Part shown: piece by piece, positions 40,432 to 49,072 of the stretch
Layout of the letters: each line of letters starts with the position of its first letter
Numbering within the stretch: position 1 is the stretch's first letter
Assembly: GCF_024809975.1 (NCBI RefSeq)
Contig: NZ_JANUDY010000001.1
Coordinates: 62,001 to 126,000, forward strand
DNA length: 64,000 nucleotides
Origin: Comamonas sp. BIGb0152
GTDB lineage: Bacteria > Pseudomonadota > Gammaproteobacteria > Burkholderiales > Burkholderiaceae_C
Reading direction: 5' to 3'
The notes under the pieces: generated by a model
What the model saw: the letters and a program-made list of their open reading frames with translations, nothing else
Databases searched by the model: none
What the model was told of the DNA's origin: nothing
Position numbers and translations under genes: made by a program

Positions 40432-40907
40432 TGAACACGTATTTGCTGCTCAAAACCCTGCATATCCTGTCGAGCGTCTTGATGGTCGGCACCGGCTTTG
40501 GCTCGGCCTTTTATATGTTCTTTGCCAACCGCAGCGGCAATGTGGCCGCCCAGGCCGTCGTCAGCCGCCTGGTGGTGCGGGCCGATTGGTGGTTCACGAC
40601 GCCAGCCGTCATCATCCAGCCGCTGAGCGGCTGGGCGCTGATGGCCCTGGCCGGCTGGCCCTGGCACACGCCCTGGCTGCTGCTGTCGATGGCGCTGTAT
40701 GTGCTGGCAGGGCTGTGTTGGTTGCCCGTGGTGGCCATGCAAATCCGCATGGCCCAAATGGCCGCAAGCGCCGACGCACAAGGCCAGCCGCTGCCCGACG
40801 AATACCGGCGCCTGGCCGGGCGCTGGGAGGCGCTGGGCTACCCGGCCTTTGTGGCGATGCTCGGCGTGTACTACCTGATGGTCAACAAGCCCGCACTCTG
40901 GGGTTAA
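40428..40907 (+). CDS. DUF2269 family membrane protein
   Basis: This 159-residue membrane protein has four helices and the DUF2269 opening LLLKTLHILSSVLMVGTGFGSAFYMF (helix 1), a conserved His in that helix, WWFTTPAVIIQPLSGW (helix 2), and YRRLAGRWEALGYPAFVAM before the last helix. The conserved His and Arg residues in helices recall haem- or quinone-binding proteins, but this is only a resemblance. The start is ATGATG at 40428/40431. It is the last gene of the operon. No terminator is visible before the convergent Dyp peroxidase gene, whose stop is 17 bp away. Confidence 0.82.
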   Translation: MMNTYLLLKTLHILSSVLMVGTGFGSAFYMFFANRSGNVAAQAVVSRLVVRADWWFTTPAVIIQPLSGWALMALAGWPWHTPWLLLSMALYVLAGLCWLPVVAMQIRMAQMAASADAQGQPLPDEYRRLAGRWEALGYPAFVAMLGVYYLMVNKPALWG

Positions 40908-40924
40908 GAACGGGTTCTAGGCGC

Positions 40925-41842
40925 TCACAGACCCAGCGCGCGCAGATCAACACGGCCGTCCCGCATCGGTGGGCACCAGTAGTAGGCATTGGTCACCGGG
41001 TTGGACATCAGGAACAGGCCATCGCTGATGCCATCTTCCTCACCGGCCATGCGGCGCATCTGCGCCTCGAAGGCCTCAAAACTGCGGCCAAAGCCGGCAA
41101 AGACGGCACCCACGGCATCGCTGCCATCGGCCTGCACCTTCCACCAGGGCATGTTGCGGCGCAGGATAAAGGCCTCGGGGCTGAAGCTTTCTTGCGCGGT
41201 GCGCTTGACGTGGGCCGATTCGGGCGCATCGTCCAGCTCTTCGTTGTCGCTCAGGCGCCGGCCAATCATGTGGTCTTTTTGCAGCGCGCTCATACGGGCA
41301 AAGGCATCCATGTCGTGCAGCCACTGCTGCACGGCAAAGTAGCTGCCACCGTCCAGGCCCGGGCCCATGCCATCGGCAATGGCAGCATGCACAGCGTCGT
41401 CGTCCTGGGGGTTTTCGGTGCCGTCTTCGTAACCGGTCAGATCGCGCACCGCATCCTTGCCGTTCCAGCCATGGCGGAAGCAGTCGACCACCTTCTCGCG
41501 GCTGAAGGCCGGCGCCAGCAGTGCAGCCGCCTCGCGCGACAGGCGCAGCACATCGCCCTGGTCCTGGCCGCGCAGCCACAGGCACAGCGCATGGGGTGTT
41601 AGCGGCAGCGGGCCCTTGGGGCCGGTGATGGCCGGGAAATTGCGCAAGCCCGGCACGGGCGTGCCCAGCAGATCAGCCACCGGCTGGCCGATGCAAACGA
41701 CGGCCTGCTCGCCATCGGCCCATTGCTGCAAGCGCGCCAGCGCGGCCCGCACGGCCGGGGCGTCGCCCGAGAGGTTCCAGAGTTGGTAGCGGCTGGCGGC
41801 TGGCAGATCCAGCAGGATTCCGGGTTGGTTCAAGGCGGTCAT
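40925..41842 (-). CDS. Dyp-type peroxidase
   Basis: This 305-residue haem peroxidase of the YfeX-like Dyp class has the distal G-x2-D-G motif in GYEDGTENP (Asp140) and the proximal haem ligand His211 in ESAHVKRT. NMPWWKVQADGSDAVG and FAGFGRSFEAFEAQMRRMAG are typical of the family. There is no export signal, so it is cytoplasmic or packed in an encapsulin; no encapsulin gene is nearby. It would reduce peroxides using porphyrinogens or dyes as donors. It is convergent with the DUF2269 operon and divergent from the GlxA-type regulator. Confidence 0.92.
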   Translation of the reverse strand: MTALNQPGILLDLPAASRYQLWNLSGDAPAVRAALARLQQWADGEQAVVCIGQPVADLLGTPVPGLRNFPAITGPKGPLPLTPHALCLWLRGQDQGDVLRLSREAAALLAPAFSREKVVDCFRHGWNGKDAVRDLTGYEDGTENPQDDDAVHAAIADGMGPGLDGGSYFAVQQWLHDMDAFARMSALQKDHMIGRRLSDNEELDDAPESAHVKRTAQESFSPEAFILRRNMPWWKVQADGSDAVGAVFAGFGRSFEAFEAQMRRMAGEEDGISDGLFLMSNPVTNAYYWCPPMRDGRVDLRALGL

Positions 41843-42030
41843 CGTGTGGGGGACGCGCAGCTGTGCCGCTGCGTCTGGCTAAGGATTGCAATCTTCTATT
41901 GTCGCGCAGCCTCCCAGCAAACCAAGCTGCCTGGCATTCGCATTCGCCAATCACCGCCATAGCTGTTGCGCTTTGGCTGCAGCTTGGCAGAATCTGTGCG
42001 ATCAATGTCATTGCTGCCAAATGGCCCTGC

Positions 42031-43077
42031 ATGCACACTCTTCGCATGCCCCCATCCCGCACCACCGCCGCCCACAGCGCCCAGCCCGGCCACCATGTCA
42101 TCTGCATCGCCTACCCGCGTGCGATGAGCCTGGACATCACCGGGCCCATGCAGGTGTTCGCCACCGCCAACGATGTGCGCCAGCGCCAGGGTCTGCCCAC
42201 TTTCTACCAGCTGGTCTTTGCCGGGCTGGAGGCCGGCCCGGTAACCCTGTCCTGCGGTTTGCAGACCATCGCCACCCAGGGCCTGGGCCAGCTGCGCCCC
42301 GGCGCCAACAGCACGGTGCTGGTGCCGGGGGGCGATGGCGTGGTCGATGTGCAGCACCACAGCGGTCTGCGCCAATGGCTGCAGCGCACGGCGCCCAAGG
42401 TGCAGCGCCTGGGCTCGGTCTGCTCGGGCGCACTTATTTTGGCGCGCGCCGGCCTGCTCGATGGCCTGCCCGCGACCACCCACTGGTGCCGGCTGCAAGA
42501 GCTGGCCGCGATGGAGCGCCCCATCCAGGTCGATGGCGACCGCCTGCACACCTTTGATGCCAACCACCCGCTGCAGCGCCATATCTTCACATCGGCGGGG
42601 GTGACCTCGGGCATTGACCTGGCGCTCAGCCTCATCGAGGCCGACCTGGGCCGCAGCATGGCGCTGGCCGTGGCCCGGCACCTGGTGATGTTTGTGCGCC
42701 GCCCCGGCGGCCAGGCGCAGTTCAGCCCGCTGCTGGCGGCCGAGACCACGCAGGCGCCGCGCCTGGCCCGGCTGTTGGAGTGGATTCCCGGCCACCTGGG
42801 CGAGCGCCTGGGCGTGGAGCAACTCGCCGCGCAGGCCTGCCTGCCGCCGCGCACCCTCGCCCGCGTGTTCCAGCAAGAGCTGGCCACCACGCCCGCACGC
42901 TATGTGGAGCGCGTGCGGCTGCAGGCCGCCACCACCTTGCTCAGCCAGCGCCAAGCCTCCGTATCCACCGTGGCGCGGATCTGCGGCTTTGGCCACCCGG
43001 AAAACCTGCGCCGCAGCTTTCACAAAACCCTGGCCGTCAGCCCCCAGGCCTTTGCCGAACGCTTTGGCACGGGTTGA
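42031..43077 (+). CDS. GlxA-family AraC-type transcription regulator
   Basis: This 348-residue regulator has an N-terminal DJ-1/PfpI-like domain (about 20-200: AYPRAMSLDITGPMQVFATAND, VLVPGGDG, and GSVCSGALILARAGLLDG with the nucleophile-elbow Cys) and a C-terminal double helix-turn-helix of the AraC type (LEQLAAQACLPPRTLARVF, RYVERVRLQAA, VARICGFGHPENLRRSF). GlxA relatives respond to nitrogenous ligands such as arginine, choline or carnitine; the ligand here is unknown. The start is uncertain between ATGs at 42031 and 42046. The MFS transporter gene follows in the same direction and is the likeliest target. Confidence 0.87.
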   Translation: MHTLRMPPSRTTAAHSAQPGHHVICIAYPRAMSLDITGPMQVFATANDVRQRQGLPTFYQLVFAGLEAGPVTLSCGLQTIATQGLGQLRPGANSTVLVPGGDGVVDVQHHSGLRQWLQRTAPKVQRLGSVCSGALILARAGLLDGLPATTHWCRLQELAAMERPIQVDGDRLHTFDANHPLQRHIFTSAGVTSGIDLALSLIEADLGRSMALAVARHLVMFVRRPGGQAQFSPLLAAETTQAPRLARLLEWIPGHLGERLGVEQLAAQACLPPRTLARVFQQELATTPARYVERVRLQAATTLLSQRQASVSTVARICGFGHPENLRRSFHKTLAVSPQAFAERFGTG

Positions 43078-43179
43078 TAGCCTGCGCCGATCAACGGCTG
43101 AGCACTCACCCATGTACCACCGGCAAGCATCCGCTGCCCGTTCGCGCAAGCACGCCCTTCCATCCCTGCACCACCGCCC

Positions 43180-44364
43180 ATGCTGCTCAAACACCATCCC
43201 CAACTGCTCACCCTCAGCATCGCGCAAGCGCTGTACTGGTCCTGCTCGATCATCGGCATTGCCTTGACGGGCTTGGTCGGCCAGCGCCTTACCCCCTGGC
43301 CGGTACTGGCCACGGTGCCGCTGACCTTGCTGGTAGCGGGTAACCTGCTGTCGATTGGCGCGCTCGCCCGCTGGATGCAGCGCCACGGCCGTGCCCGGGG
43401 ACTGCAATGCGGCGCGCTGCTGGGGGTGCTGGCTGGGCTGCTAGCTACCTGGGCAGTGGTGCAGGCGAGCTTTGGGCTGTTTTGCCTGGCGATGCTGCTG
43501 CTGGGCGGCTACCAGGCATCGGCCGGCTTCTACCGCTTTACCGCGCTGGATGGCATGCCGACAGAACACAGCGGCCGTGCCGCAGCCTGGGTGCTGGCGG
43601 GAGGTATCGCAGCCGCGCTGCTGGCGCCCACGCTGGCCATCCACGCCGCAGAGGCCCTGGCCACACCGCTGGCCGGCGCCTACCTGGCGATTGCGGTGCT
43701 GGCCTTGCTGGCCTGCGCGTTGCTGCAATGCCTGCCGGCGCGCCTGCACCTGCCCATGCAGGCCAGGTCCGCTGCCGAGCCCACTGCCACGCGCCGCCAG
43801 CTGTGGCAGCGCCCTGCGCTGCGCCAGGCCATCTTGCTCAGCGCCTGCGGCCATGGGCTGATGGTGCTGGTGATGAATGCCACCCCGCTGGCCATGCATG
43901 GCGCGGGCCATTCGCTGGCCAGCTCCACCCAGGTGATCCAGTGGCATGTGCTGGGCATGTTTGCACCCTCGCTGTTCGCTGGCCGCGCGGTGGACCGCTT
44001 TGGCGCGCGGCGCCTGGCCTGGCTGGGCGCGGCCCTGCTGGCCGCCAGCGCTGGTGTGGCACTGATCGGCATGCAGTTCATGCCGTTTCTGCTCAGCTCC
44101 TTGCTGCTGGGTGCCGGCTGGAACCTAATGATCCTCGCCGGCACCAGCTTGCTGAACCAGGCCAGCACGCCCCAAGAGCGGGCGCAGGCCCAGCCCATGA
44201 TGGAGTGGAGCAACAACGGCAGCGCGGCGCTGATGTCGCTCAGCTGCGGTGTGCTGATCCAGACCCTGGGCTGGCAGGCCGTGAATGCAGCGATGCTGCT
44301 GACCTTGGCGCTGCTGGTTTGGCAAGGCAGCCGCTCGGCATGGACTGCGCGGGCGCGGGCCTAG
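43180..44364 (+). CDS. Major facilitator superfamily transporter
   Basis: This 394-residue protein has about twelve hydrophobic segments split into two six-helix halves by a polar loop (about 190-205, ending TRRQLWQRPALRQ). In the second half GRAVDRFGARRLAW fits the D-R-x-G-R/K-R loop of MFS carriers. The corresponding first-half loop is LARWMQRHGRARGL. Small-residue-rich helices and MNATPLAMHGAGHSL suggest an exporter-type MFS, but the substrate is unknown. It follows the GlxA-type regulator after 102 bp and is convergent with the next gene. Confidence 0.83.
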   Translation: MLLKHHPQLLTLSIAQALYWSCSIIGIALTGLVGQRLTPWPVLATVPLTLLVAGNLLSIGALARWMQRHGRARGLQCGALLGVLAGLLATWAVVQASFGLFCLAMLLLGGYQASAGFYRFTALDGMPTEHSGRAAAWVLAGGIAAALLAPTLAIHAAEALATPLAGAYLAIAVLALLACALLQCLPARLHLPMQARSAAEPTATRRQLWQRPALRQAILLSACGHGLMVLVMNATPLAMHGAGHSLASSTQVIQWHVLGMFAPSLFAGRAVDRFGARRLAWLGAALLAASAGVALIGMQFMPFLLSSLLLGAGWNLMILAGTSLLNQASTPQERAQAQPMMEWSNNGSAALMSLSCGVLIQTLGWQAVNAAMLLTLALLVWQGSRSAWTARARA

Positions 44365-44377
44365 ATCCAAGAATGCT

Positions 44378-45220
44378 TCAAGCAGGCCTGCGTGCCAGGC
44401 GCTCGCGCCAGATGCGCTCTACCCAGGGCGCAAATCCGCCATCCACAGCGGTAAGCAAGGGCAGGCGCGTGGCCGCTACGGCCTCTGCCAGTGCCGGGGC
44501 CCAACTGGGGCTGCCCCACGATGCTTGCAAAGGCGCAGCCAGCACCCACTCCTGGCCCCAAAAGTACAGCTGTGTCGCCTGCACATGGGCCTGCATCTGC
44601 TGCACCTCGGCCAGCGCCTGCGGCTCGGCCAGTCGCAGCCAGATATCGGCATACAGCCAGTCCACAACTTGCTGCGGCGCCGGGCGCCACTGCAGCGCAT
44701 CGGCTTGCTCGATGTGAATTTTGGCGGCGGCCTCGGGCGGCAAACCCTCCAGCACCTGCATGTGCTGGAACAGCGCGATCACCTCCGGGTCACGCTCGAC
44801 CACGGTGACCCGCTCCACGGCCGGGTTCAGCGCAATATTGGCCGTCACCCAGCCCATCCCCAGGCCCATCACCACCGTGTGGCCATGCGCATGGCGGCAG
44901 GCCAGCTCCTGGCTCTCGATCTCAAAAGGCGACAGCGACATCCACGTGTCCCAGCCGCCTTGTGCGTTCTTGCGCAGCAGCGCCGTGGAGCCGCCATACA
45001 CACAGCCGCCGCTGTAGTAGCCCCTGTCCAACCCCATGCCGCCGCGCATCAGCCGCCAGGCGCCCTGCTCGCCCAGCTGGTACTGGGGCATGTGCCAGGG
45101 CGTCTCGAACACTGGCACGCCCAGCGCCTGCGCCAGCATATGGATATCCACACCGCCCACCAAAAAGCCTTCGCTAGGCTGGAAGCTGGCGGTCAAGGTC
45201 TGCAGGGGATCAGATGGCAT
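44378..45220 (-). CDS. SAM-dependent methyltransferase / spermidine-synthase-like protein
   Basis: This 280-residue protein has a Rossmann-type SAM site. Motif I is VVMGLGMGWVTANIAL (about 118-133), the acidic loop VTVVERDPEVIALF (about 140-153), and later QADALQWRP and VDWLYADIWLRLAEP. The pattern is that of spermidine-synthase-like or class I methyltransferases, with an N-terminal beta-rich portion (GYYSGGCVYGGST). No target can be named. The ATG at 45220 is chosen because the upstream frame to 45361 runs through atypical sequence overlapping the fumC end. It lies 97 bp after fumC in the same direction. Confidence 0.7.
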   Translation of the reverse strand: MPSDPLQTLTASFQPSEGFLVGGVDIHMLAQALGVPVFETPWHMPQYQLGEQGAWRLMRGGMGLDRGYYSGGCVYGGSTALLRKNAQGGWDTWMSLSPFEIESQELACRHAHGHTVVMGLGMGWVTANIALNPAVERVTVVERDPEVIALFQHMQVLEGLPPEAAAKIHIEQADALQWRPAPQQVVDWLYADIWLRLAEPQALAEVQQMQAHVQATQLYFWGQEWVLAAPLQASWGSPSWAPALAEAVAATRLPLLTAVDGGFAPWVERIWRERLARRPA

Positions 45221-45317
45221 GAATGGTCCAAAGGAGGGAAATTCAAAAACGGCCAGTGTAGATGCACAGAGCCCGCAGCGATGCGGGCCCTGGAACGCTG
45301 CAGCGCTTGAAACGCGC

Positions 45318-46709
45318 TTACAGATTGCCCACCATGTGCTCGGGCACGACCCACTGGTCAAACTGCTCGGCCGTCACATGGCCGCTGGCCACGGCCGCAT
45401 CGCGCAGGCTGCTGCCCTCTTTATGCGCCTTCTTGGCGATATAAGCCGCCTTGTCGTAGCCAATATGGGTATTGAGCGCGGTCACCAGCATCAGCGAGCG
45501 GCTGACCAGCTCGGTGATGCGCTCGCGGTTGGGCTCAATGCCCACGGCGCAGTGGTCGTTAAAGCTCACCATGCCATCGGCCAGCAGGCGCACGCTTTGC
45601 AGGAAGTTGTGCGCCACCATGGGGCGGAACACATTCAGCTCGAAGTTGCCCGAGGCACCGCCGATATTGATAGCGGCATCGTTGCCAAACACCTGGGCGC
45701 AGAGCATGGTCATTGCTTCGCACTGCGTGGGGTTGACCTTGCCCGGCATGATGGACGAGCCCGGCTCGTTCTCGGGGATGGAGATCTCGCCCAGGCCGCT
45801 GCGCGGGCCCGATGCCAGCCAGCGCACATCGTTGGCAATCTTCATCAGGCTGGCCGCCAAGGTCTTGAGGGCACCATGGCCAAACACCAGTGCATCGCAA
45901 GAGCCCAGCGATTCGAACTTGTTGGGCGAGGTGATAAACGGGTAGCCGGTCAGCTTGGCCAGCTCTTGGGCTACACCTTCGGCGTAACCCTTGGGAGCGT
46001 TCAGGCCCGTGCCCACGGCCGTGCCGCCCAGCGCCAGCTCATACAGATGGGGCAAAGCCGACTTGGTGTGCTTGGCGCCGTGTTCGAGCTGGGCCACCCA
46101 GCCGGAGATCTCCTGGCCCAGGGTCAGCGGCGTGGCATCTTGCAAGTGGGTACGGCCAATTTTGACGATGTCGTTGAAGGCCTCGCTCTTGGCCTGCAGG
46201 GTGCGGCGCAGCTTTTCCAGCGCGGGCAGCAGCTTGCGCTCAATGGCGGTAACGGCCGCCACATGCATGGCGGTGGGGTAGACGTCATTGCTGGACTGGC
46301 TTTTGTTCACCTCGTCATTGGGGTGGACCAGGCGCGATTCGCCGCGCTCCCCGCCCAGCAGCTCGCTGGCACGGTTGGCCAGCACTTCGTTGACGTTCAT
46401 ATTCGTCTGCGTGCCCGAGCCGGTCTGCCAGACCACCAGCGGGAACTCATCGGGGTGCTGGCCGGAAATCACCTCGTCGGCCGCCGCATTGATGGCCTTG
46501 GCCTTCTTCTCATCGAGCAGGCCCAGCGCGTGGTTGACGGTGGCGCTGGCCTTTTTCACCTGCGCCAGCGCATGGATGATTTCACCGGGCTGCTTCTCAC
46601 CGCTGATGTCAAAGTTCTGCAGCGAGCGCTGCGTCTGGGCGCCCCAGAGTTTGTCGGCCGGCACATCGATGGGGCCGAAGGTGTCTTTTTCCTGGCGGGT
46701 AGCTGTCAT
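45318..46709 (-). CDS. fumC: Class II fumarate hydratase
   Basis: FumC is the iron-free, oxygen-stable fumarase of the TCA cycle. The 463-residue protein has [58 protein letters not shown] and the superfamily signature [11 protein letters not shown] (about residues 317-327) with the flexible catalytic Ser loop. Length and motifs match E. coli FumC. It is divergent from the class I fumarase gene fumA, the two starts being 351 bp apart around a perfect palindrome, so the cell can swap iron-dependent for iron-independent enzyme under one control region. Confidence 0.97.
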   Translation of the reverse strand: MTATRQEKDTFGPIDVPADKLWGAQTQRSLQNFDISGEKQPGEIIHALAQVKKASATVNHALGLLDEKKAKAINAAADEVISGQHPDEFPLVVWQTGSGTQTNMNVNEVLANRASELLGGERGESRLVHPNDEVNKSQSSNDVYPTAMHVAAVTAIERKLLPALEKLRRTLQAKSEAFNDIVKIGRTHLQDATPLTLGQEISGWVAQLEHGAKHTKSALPHLYELALGGTAVGTGLNAPKGYAEGVAQELAKLTGYPFITSPNKFESLGSCDALVFGHGALKTLAASLMKIANDVRWLASGPRSGLGEISIPENEPGSSIMPGKVNPTQCEAMTMLCAQVFGNDAAINIGGASGNFELNVFRPMVAHNFLQSVRLLADGMVSFNDHCAVGIEPNRERITELVSRSLMLVTALNTHIGYDKAAYIAKKAHKEGSSLRDAAVASGHVTAEQFDQWVVPEHMVGNL

Positions 46710-46933
46710 GCTTGGATCACTCCTGGTATCTCAACAATTGCAACGCGGCTCGTCTGGCTGGTAAGCGTTTGGCTGGTGGGCCGCAGGATTCGAAAATATG
46801 ACGCCGCCCGCCTGGGTGCAGAGCGGACGCGGCATCGCATCCTAACGCAGTCAATAACAGCCGTTCTCATCTGCGATGAGCAGCCATGCTGGGAGCATGC
46901 TCTTGCGCTGTCTCGACACTTGCGCGACACCTG

Positions 46934-46949
46934 AGTCTTCTAGAAGACT
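46934..46949. promoter_or_regulatory. Palindrome between fumC and fumA
   Basis: AGTCTTCTAGAAGACT is a 16-bp perfect inverted repeat, about 119 bp before the fumA ATG and 233 bp before the fumC ATG. It looks like an operator for a dimeric regulator (GntR-type sites are of this form). It is the only clear signal in the 351-bp gap 46710-47060. Confidence 0.5.
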
Positions 46950-47060
46950 TATCGGGCATTTACCACCACCCGGCCGGCGAAACGCCGATAATTGCCCCCG
47001 TGATCCCGAGCGCCATCGGCAGCATAGCCTTGCGCAACCCCAAACCCACCCACAAGCACG

Positions 47061-48614
47061 ATGACCACCTCCATCCGTCAGCAGGACCTGATCGACTCGA
47101 TCGCGGGCGCCCTGCAGTACATCAGCTACTACCACACCCCGGATTTCATCCAGCACCTGGCACGGGCCTACGAGCGTGAGCAAAGCCCGGCAGCCAAGGA
47201 TGCGATGGCCCAGATCCTGACCAACTCCAAGATGAGCGCCACCGGCCAGCGTCCCATCTGCCAGGACACCGGCATCGTCAACGTGTTCCTCAAGGTGGGC
47301 ATGGACGTGAAGTGGGAAGACTTCACGATGGGCCTGGAAGATGCGATCAACGAAGGCGTGCGCCGTGGCTACAACCACCCCGACAACACCTTGCGCGCCT
47401 CGGTGGTGGCCGATCCCCACTTTGCCCGCAAGAACACCAAGGACAACACGCCTGCCGTCATCAATGTGCAGATCGTCCCCGGGGACAAGCTGGACGTGAC
47501 CGTGGCCGCCAAGGGCGGCGGCTCGGAGAACAAGTCCAAGATGATCATGATGAACCCCAGCGACAGCATTGTGGACTGGGTGCTCAAGACCGTTCCCACG
47601 ATGGGCGCAGGCTGGTGCCCACCGGGCATGCTGGGCATCGGCATTGGCGGCACCGCTGAAAAGGCTGTGCTGCTGGCCAAGGAAAGCCTGATGGAAGACC
47701 TGGACATGTACCAGCTGCAGCAAAAGGCGGCCAGCGGTGCCGAGCTGGACCAGGTGGAAAAGCTGCGCCTGGAGCTGTTTGAGAAGGTCAACGCCCTGGG
47801 CATTGGCGCCCAGGGCCTGGGCGGCCTGACCACGGTGCTGGATGTGAAGATCAACATGTACCCCACGCACGCGGCCTCCAAGCCCGTGGCGATGATCCCC
47901 AACTGCGCTGCTACCCGCCACGCCCACTTTGTGATGGACGGCTCCGGCCCCGTGTACCTGGACCCGCCATCGCTGGACACCTGGCCCAAGATCGAATGGG
48001 CGCCGGACTACAACAAGTCCAAGCGCGTGAACCTGAACACCTTGACCAAGGAAGAAGTCGCCAGCTGGAAGCCGGGCGACACCATCTTGCTCAACGGCAA
48101 GATGCTGACCGGCCGCGACGCCGCCCACAAGCGCATCCAGGACATGCTGGCCAAGGGCGAGCCGCTGCCGGTGGATTTCACCAACCGCGTGATCTACTAC
48201 GTGGGCCCGGTGGACCCTGTGCGTGACGAAGTCGTTGGCCCTGCCGGCCCAACCACCGCCACCCGCATGGACAAGTTCACCGACATGATGCTGTCGCAGA
48301 CCGGCCTGATCGCGATGATCGGCAAGTCCGAGCGCGGCCCGGTCGCCATCGAGGCCATCAAGAACCACAAATCGGCCTACCTGATGGCCGTCGGCGGCGC
48401 TGCCTACCTGGTCTCCAAGGCCATCAAGCATGCCAAGGTGGTGGGTTTTGCCGATCTGGGCATGGAAGCCATCTATGAATTCGACGTGGTCGACATGCCC
48501 GTGACCGTGGCCGTGGATGCCGGCGGCACCAGCGCCCACATCACCGGCCCGGCGATCTGGAAGGAAAAGATCGCGACGGGCGAGTTCAAGGGCATCGAAG
48601 TCGCAGGCGCTTGA
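47061..48614 (+). CDS. fumA: Class I fumarate hydratase (4Fe-4S)
   Basis: This 517-residue iron-sulfur fumarase catalyses fumarate to malate hydration. The N-terminal alpha domain carries cluster ligands including the Cys in RPICQDTGIVNVFL (about residue 68), and others in CAATRHAHFV and GAGWCPPGMLGIGIGG. The C-terminal beta domain begins about residue 330 (LNTLTKEEV; GDTILLNGKMLTGRDAAHKRI). It is labile to oxygen and iron starvation, which explains a separate fumC. A strong terminator follows. The short N terminus MTTSIRQQDLIDSI is standard. Confidence 0.95.
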   Translation: MTTSIRQQDLIDSIAGALQYISYYHTPDFIQHLARAYEREQSPAAKDAMAQILTNSKMSATGQRPICQDTGIVNVFLKVGMDVKWEDFTMGLEDAINEGVRRGYNHPDNTLRASVVADPHFARKNTKDNTPAVINVQIVPGDKLDVTVAAKGGGSENKSKMIMMNPSDSIVDWVLKTVPTMGAGWCPPGMLGIGIGGTAEKAVLLAKESLMEDLDMYQLQQKAASGAELDQVEKLRLELFEKVNALGIGAQGLGGLTTVLDVKINMYPTHAASKPVAMIPNCAATRHAHFVMDGSGPVYLDPPSLDTWPKIEWAPDYNKSKRVNLNTLTKEEVASWKPGDTILLNGKMLTGRDAAHKRIQDMLAKGEPLPVDFTNRVIYYVGPVDPVRDEVVGPAGPTTATRMDKFTDMMLSQTGLIAMIGKSERGPVAIEAIKNHKSAYLMAVGGAAYLVSKAIKHAKVVGFADLGMEAIYEFDVVDMPVTVAVDAGGTSAHITGPAIWKEKIATGEFKGIEVAGA

Positions 48615-48635
48615 TTGCCTGGGCCTTCATCAGCC

Positions 48636-48658
48636 AACCGCCTTCGGGCGGTTTTTTT
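48636..48658 (+). terminator. Terminator of fumA
   Basis: AACCGCC-ttcg-GGCGGTT with seven Ts follows the stop codon by 22 bp; a UUCG tetraloop caps the stem. Confidence 0.95.
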
Positions 48659-48784
48659 GCTGCAGCAAGGCCTGAAAAAGCGCCTTGCTTTACGGTTTCC
48701 CCCCTGCAAACATTACTATGGTCTCCCCCCCAGGTACGGCGCATGCTGTATCGTGGAGGCTGAACACCGCTAAGGAACAAAAAT

Positions 48785-48997
48785 ATGGCCAAGCCGAATT
48801 ACCAGTACGAGAAGCGCCAGCGTGAGCTGGAAAAAAAGAAGAAAAAAGCAGAAAAAGCCCAGCGCAAAGCCAACGGACAGCCTGATTCGGACACCCCGGA
48901 TGGCAACGAGGACGCGACTGAATCGCAGCCAGACGCAAACGCTGCTCCCGCTGACGCCAGCGACGCAGCAGCCGAGCAAGCCAAGCCTGCCGACTGA
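48785..48997 (+). CDS. Small lysine-rich hypothetical protein
   Basis: This 70-residue protein has two opposite halves. Residues 1-30 are strongly basic (KRQRELEKKKKKAEKAQRKA), probably helical and possibly nucleic-acid binding. Residues 31-70 are acidic and Ala/Pro-rich, and probably disordered. No domain is recognised; short proteins of this kind occur in many Burkholderiales. AAGGAA precedes the ATG. It is transcribed alone between two terminators, which supports a real gene. Function unknown. Confidence 0.7.
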   Translation: MAKPNYQYEKRQRELEKKKKKAEKAQRKANGQPDSDTPDGNEDATESQPDANAAPADASDAAAEQAKPAD

Positions 48998-49013
48998 TCA
49001 GACGTCCCTCACA

Positions 49014-49068
49014 GGGCAAAAAATGGGCCGCCAGCATCGCTGCTGCGGCCCATTCGCTTTTTTTAAAG
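49014..49068. terminator. Bidirectional terminator between the Lys-rich gene and gntP
   Basis: ATGGGCCGC and GCGGCCCAT, with an inner AGCA/TGCT pair, form one hairpin (about 49023-49053). TTTTTTT follows on the plus strand and TTTTTTGCCC on the minus strand, so it serves both convergent genes. Confidence 0.9.
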
Positions 49069-49072
49069 GCTG

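Noticed and set aside
41863..42030. Upstream extension of the GlxA-type regulator
   Set aside because: The frame is open back to 41863, but that part overlaps the Dyp peroxidase promoter region and lacks family sequence; the ATG at 42031 gives the usual length.
46851..48539. A 562-codon open frame antisense to fumA
   Set aside because: Same shadow effect of GC-rich codons opposite a clear fumarase; composition rich in His, Gly and Val without domain motifs.
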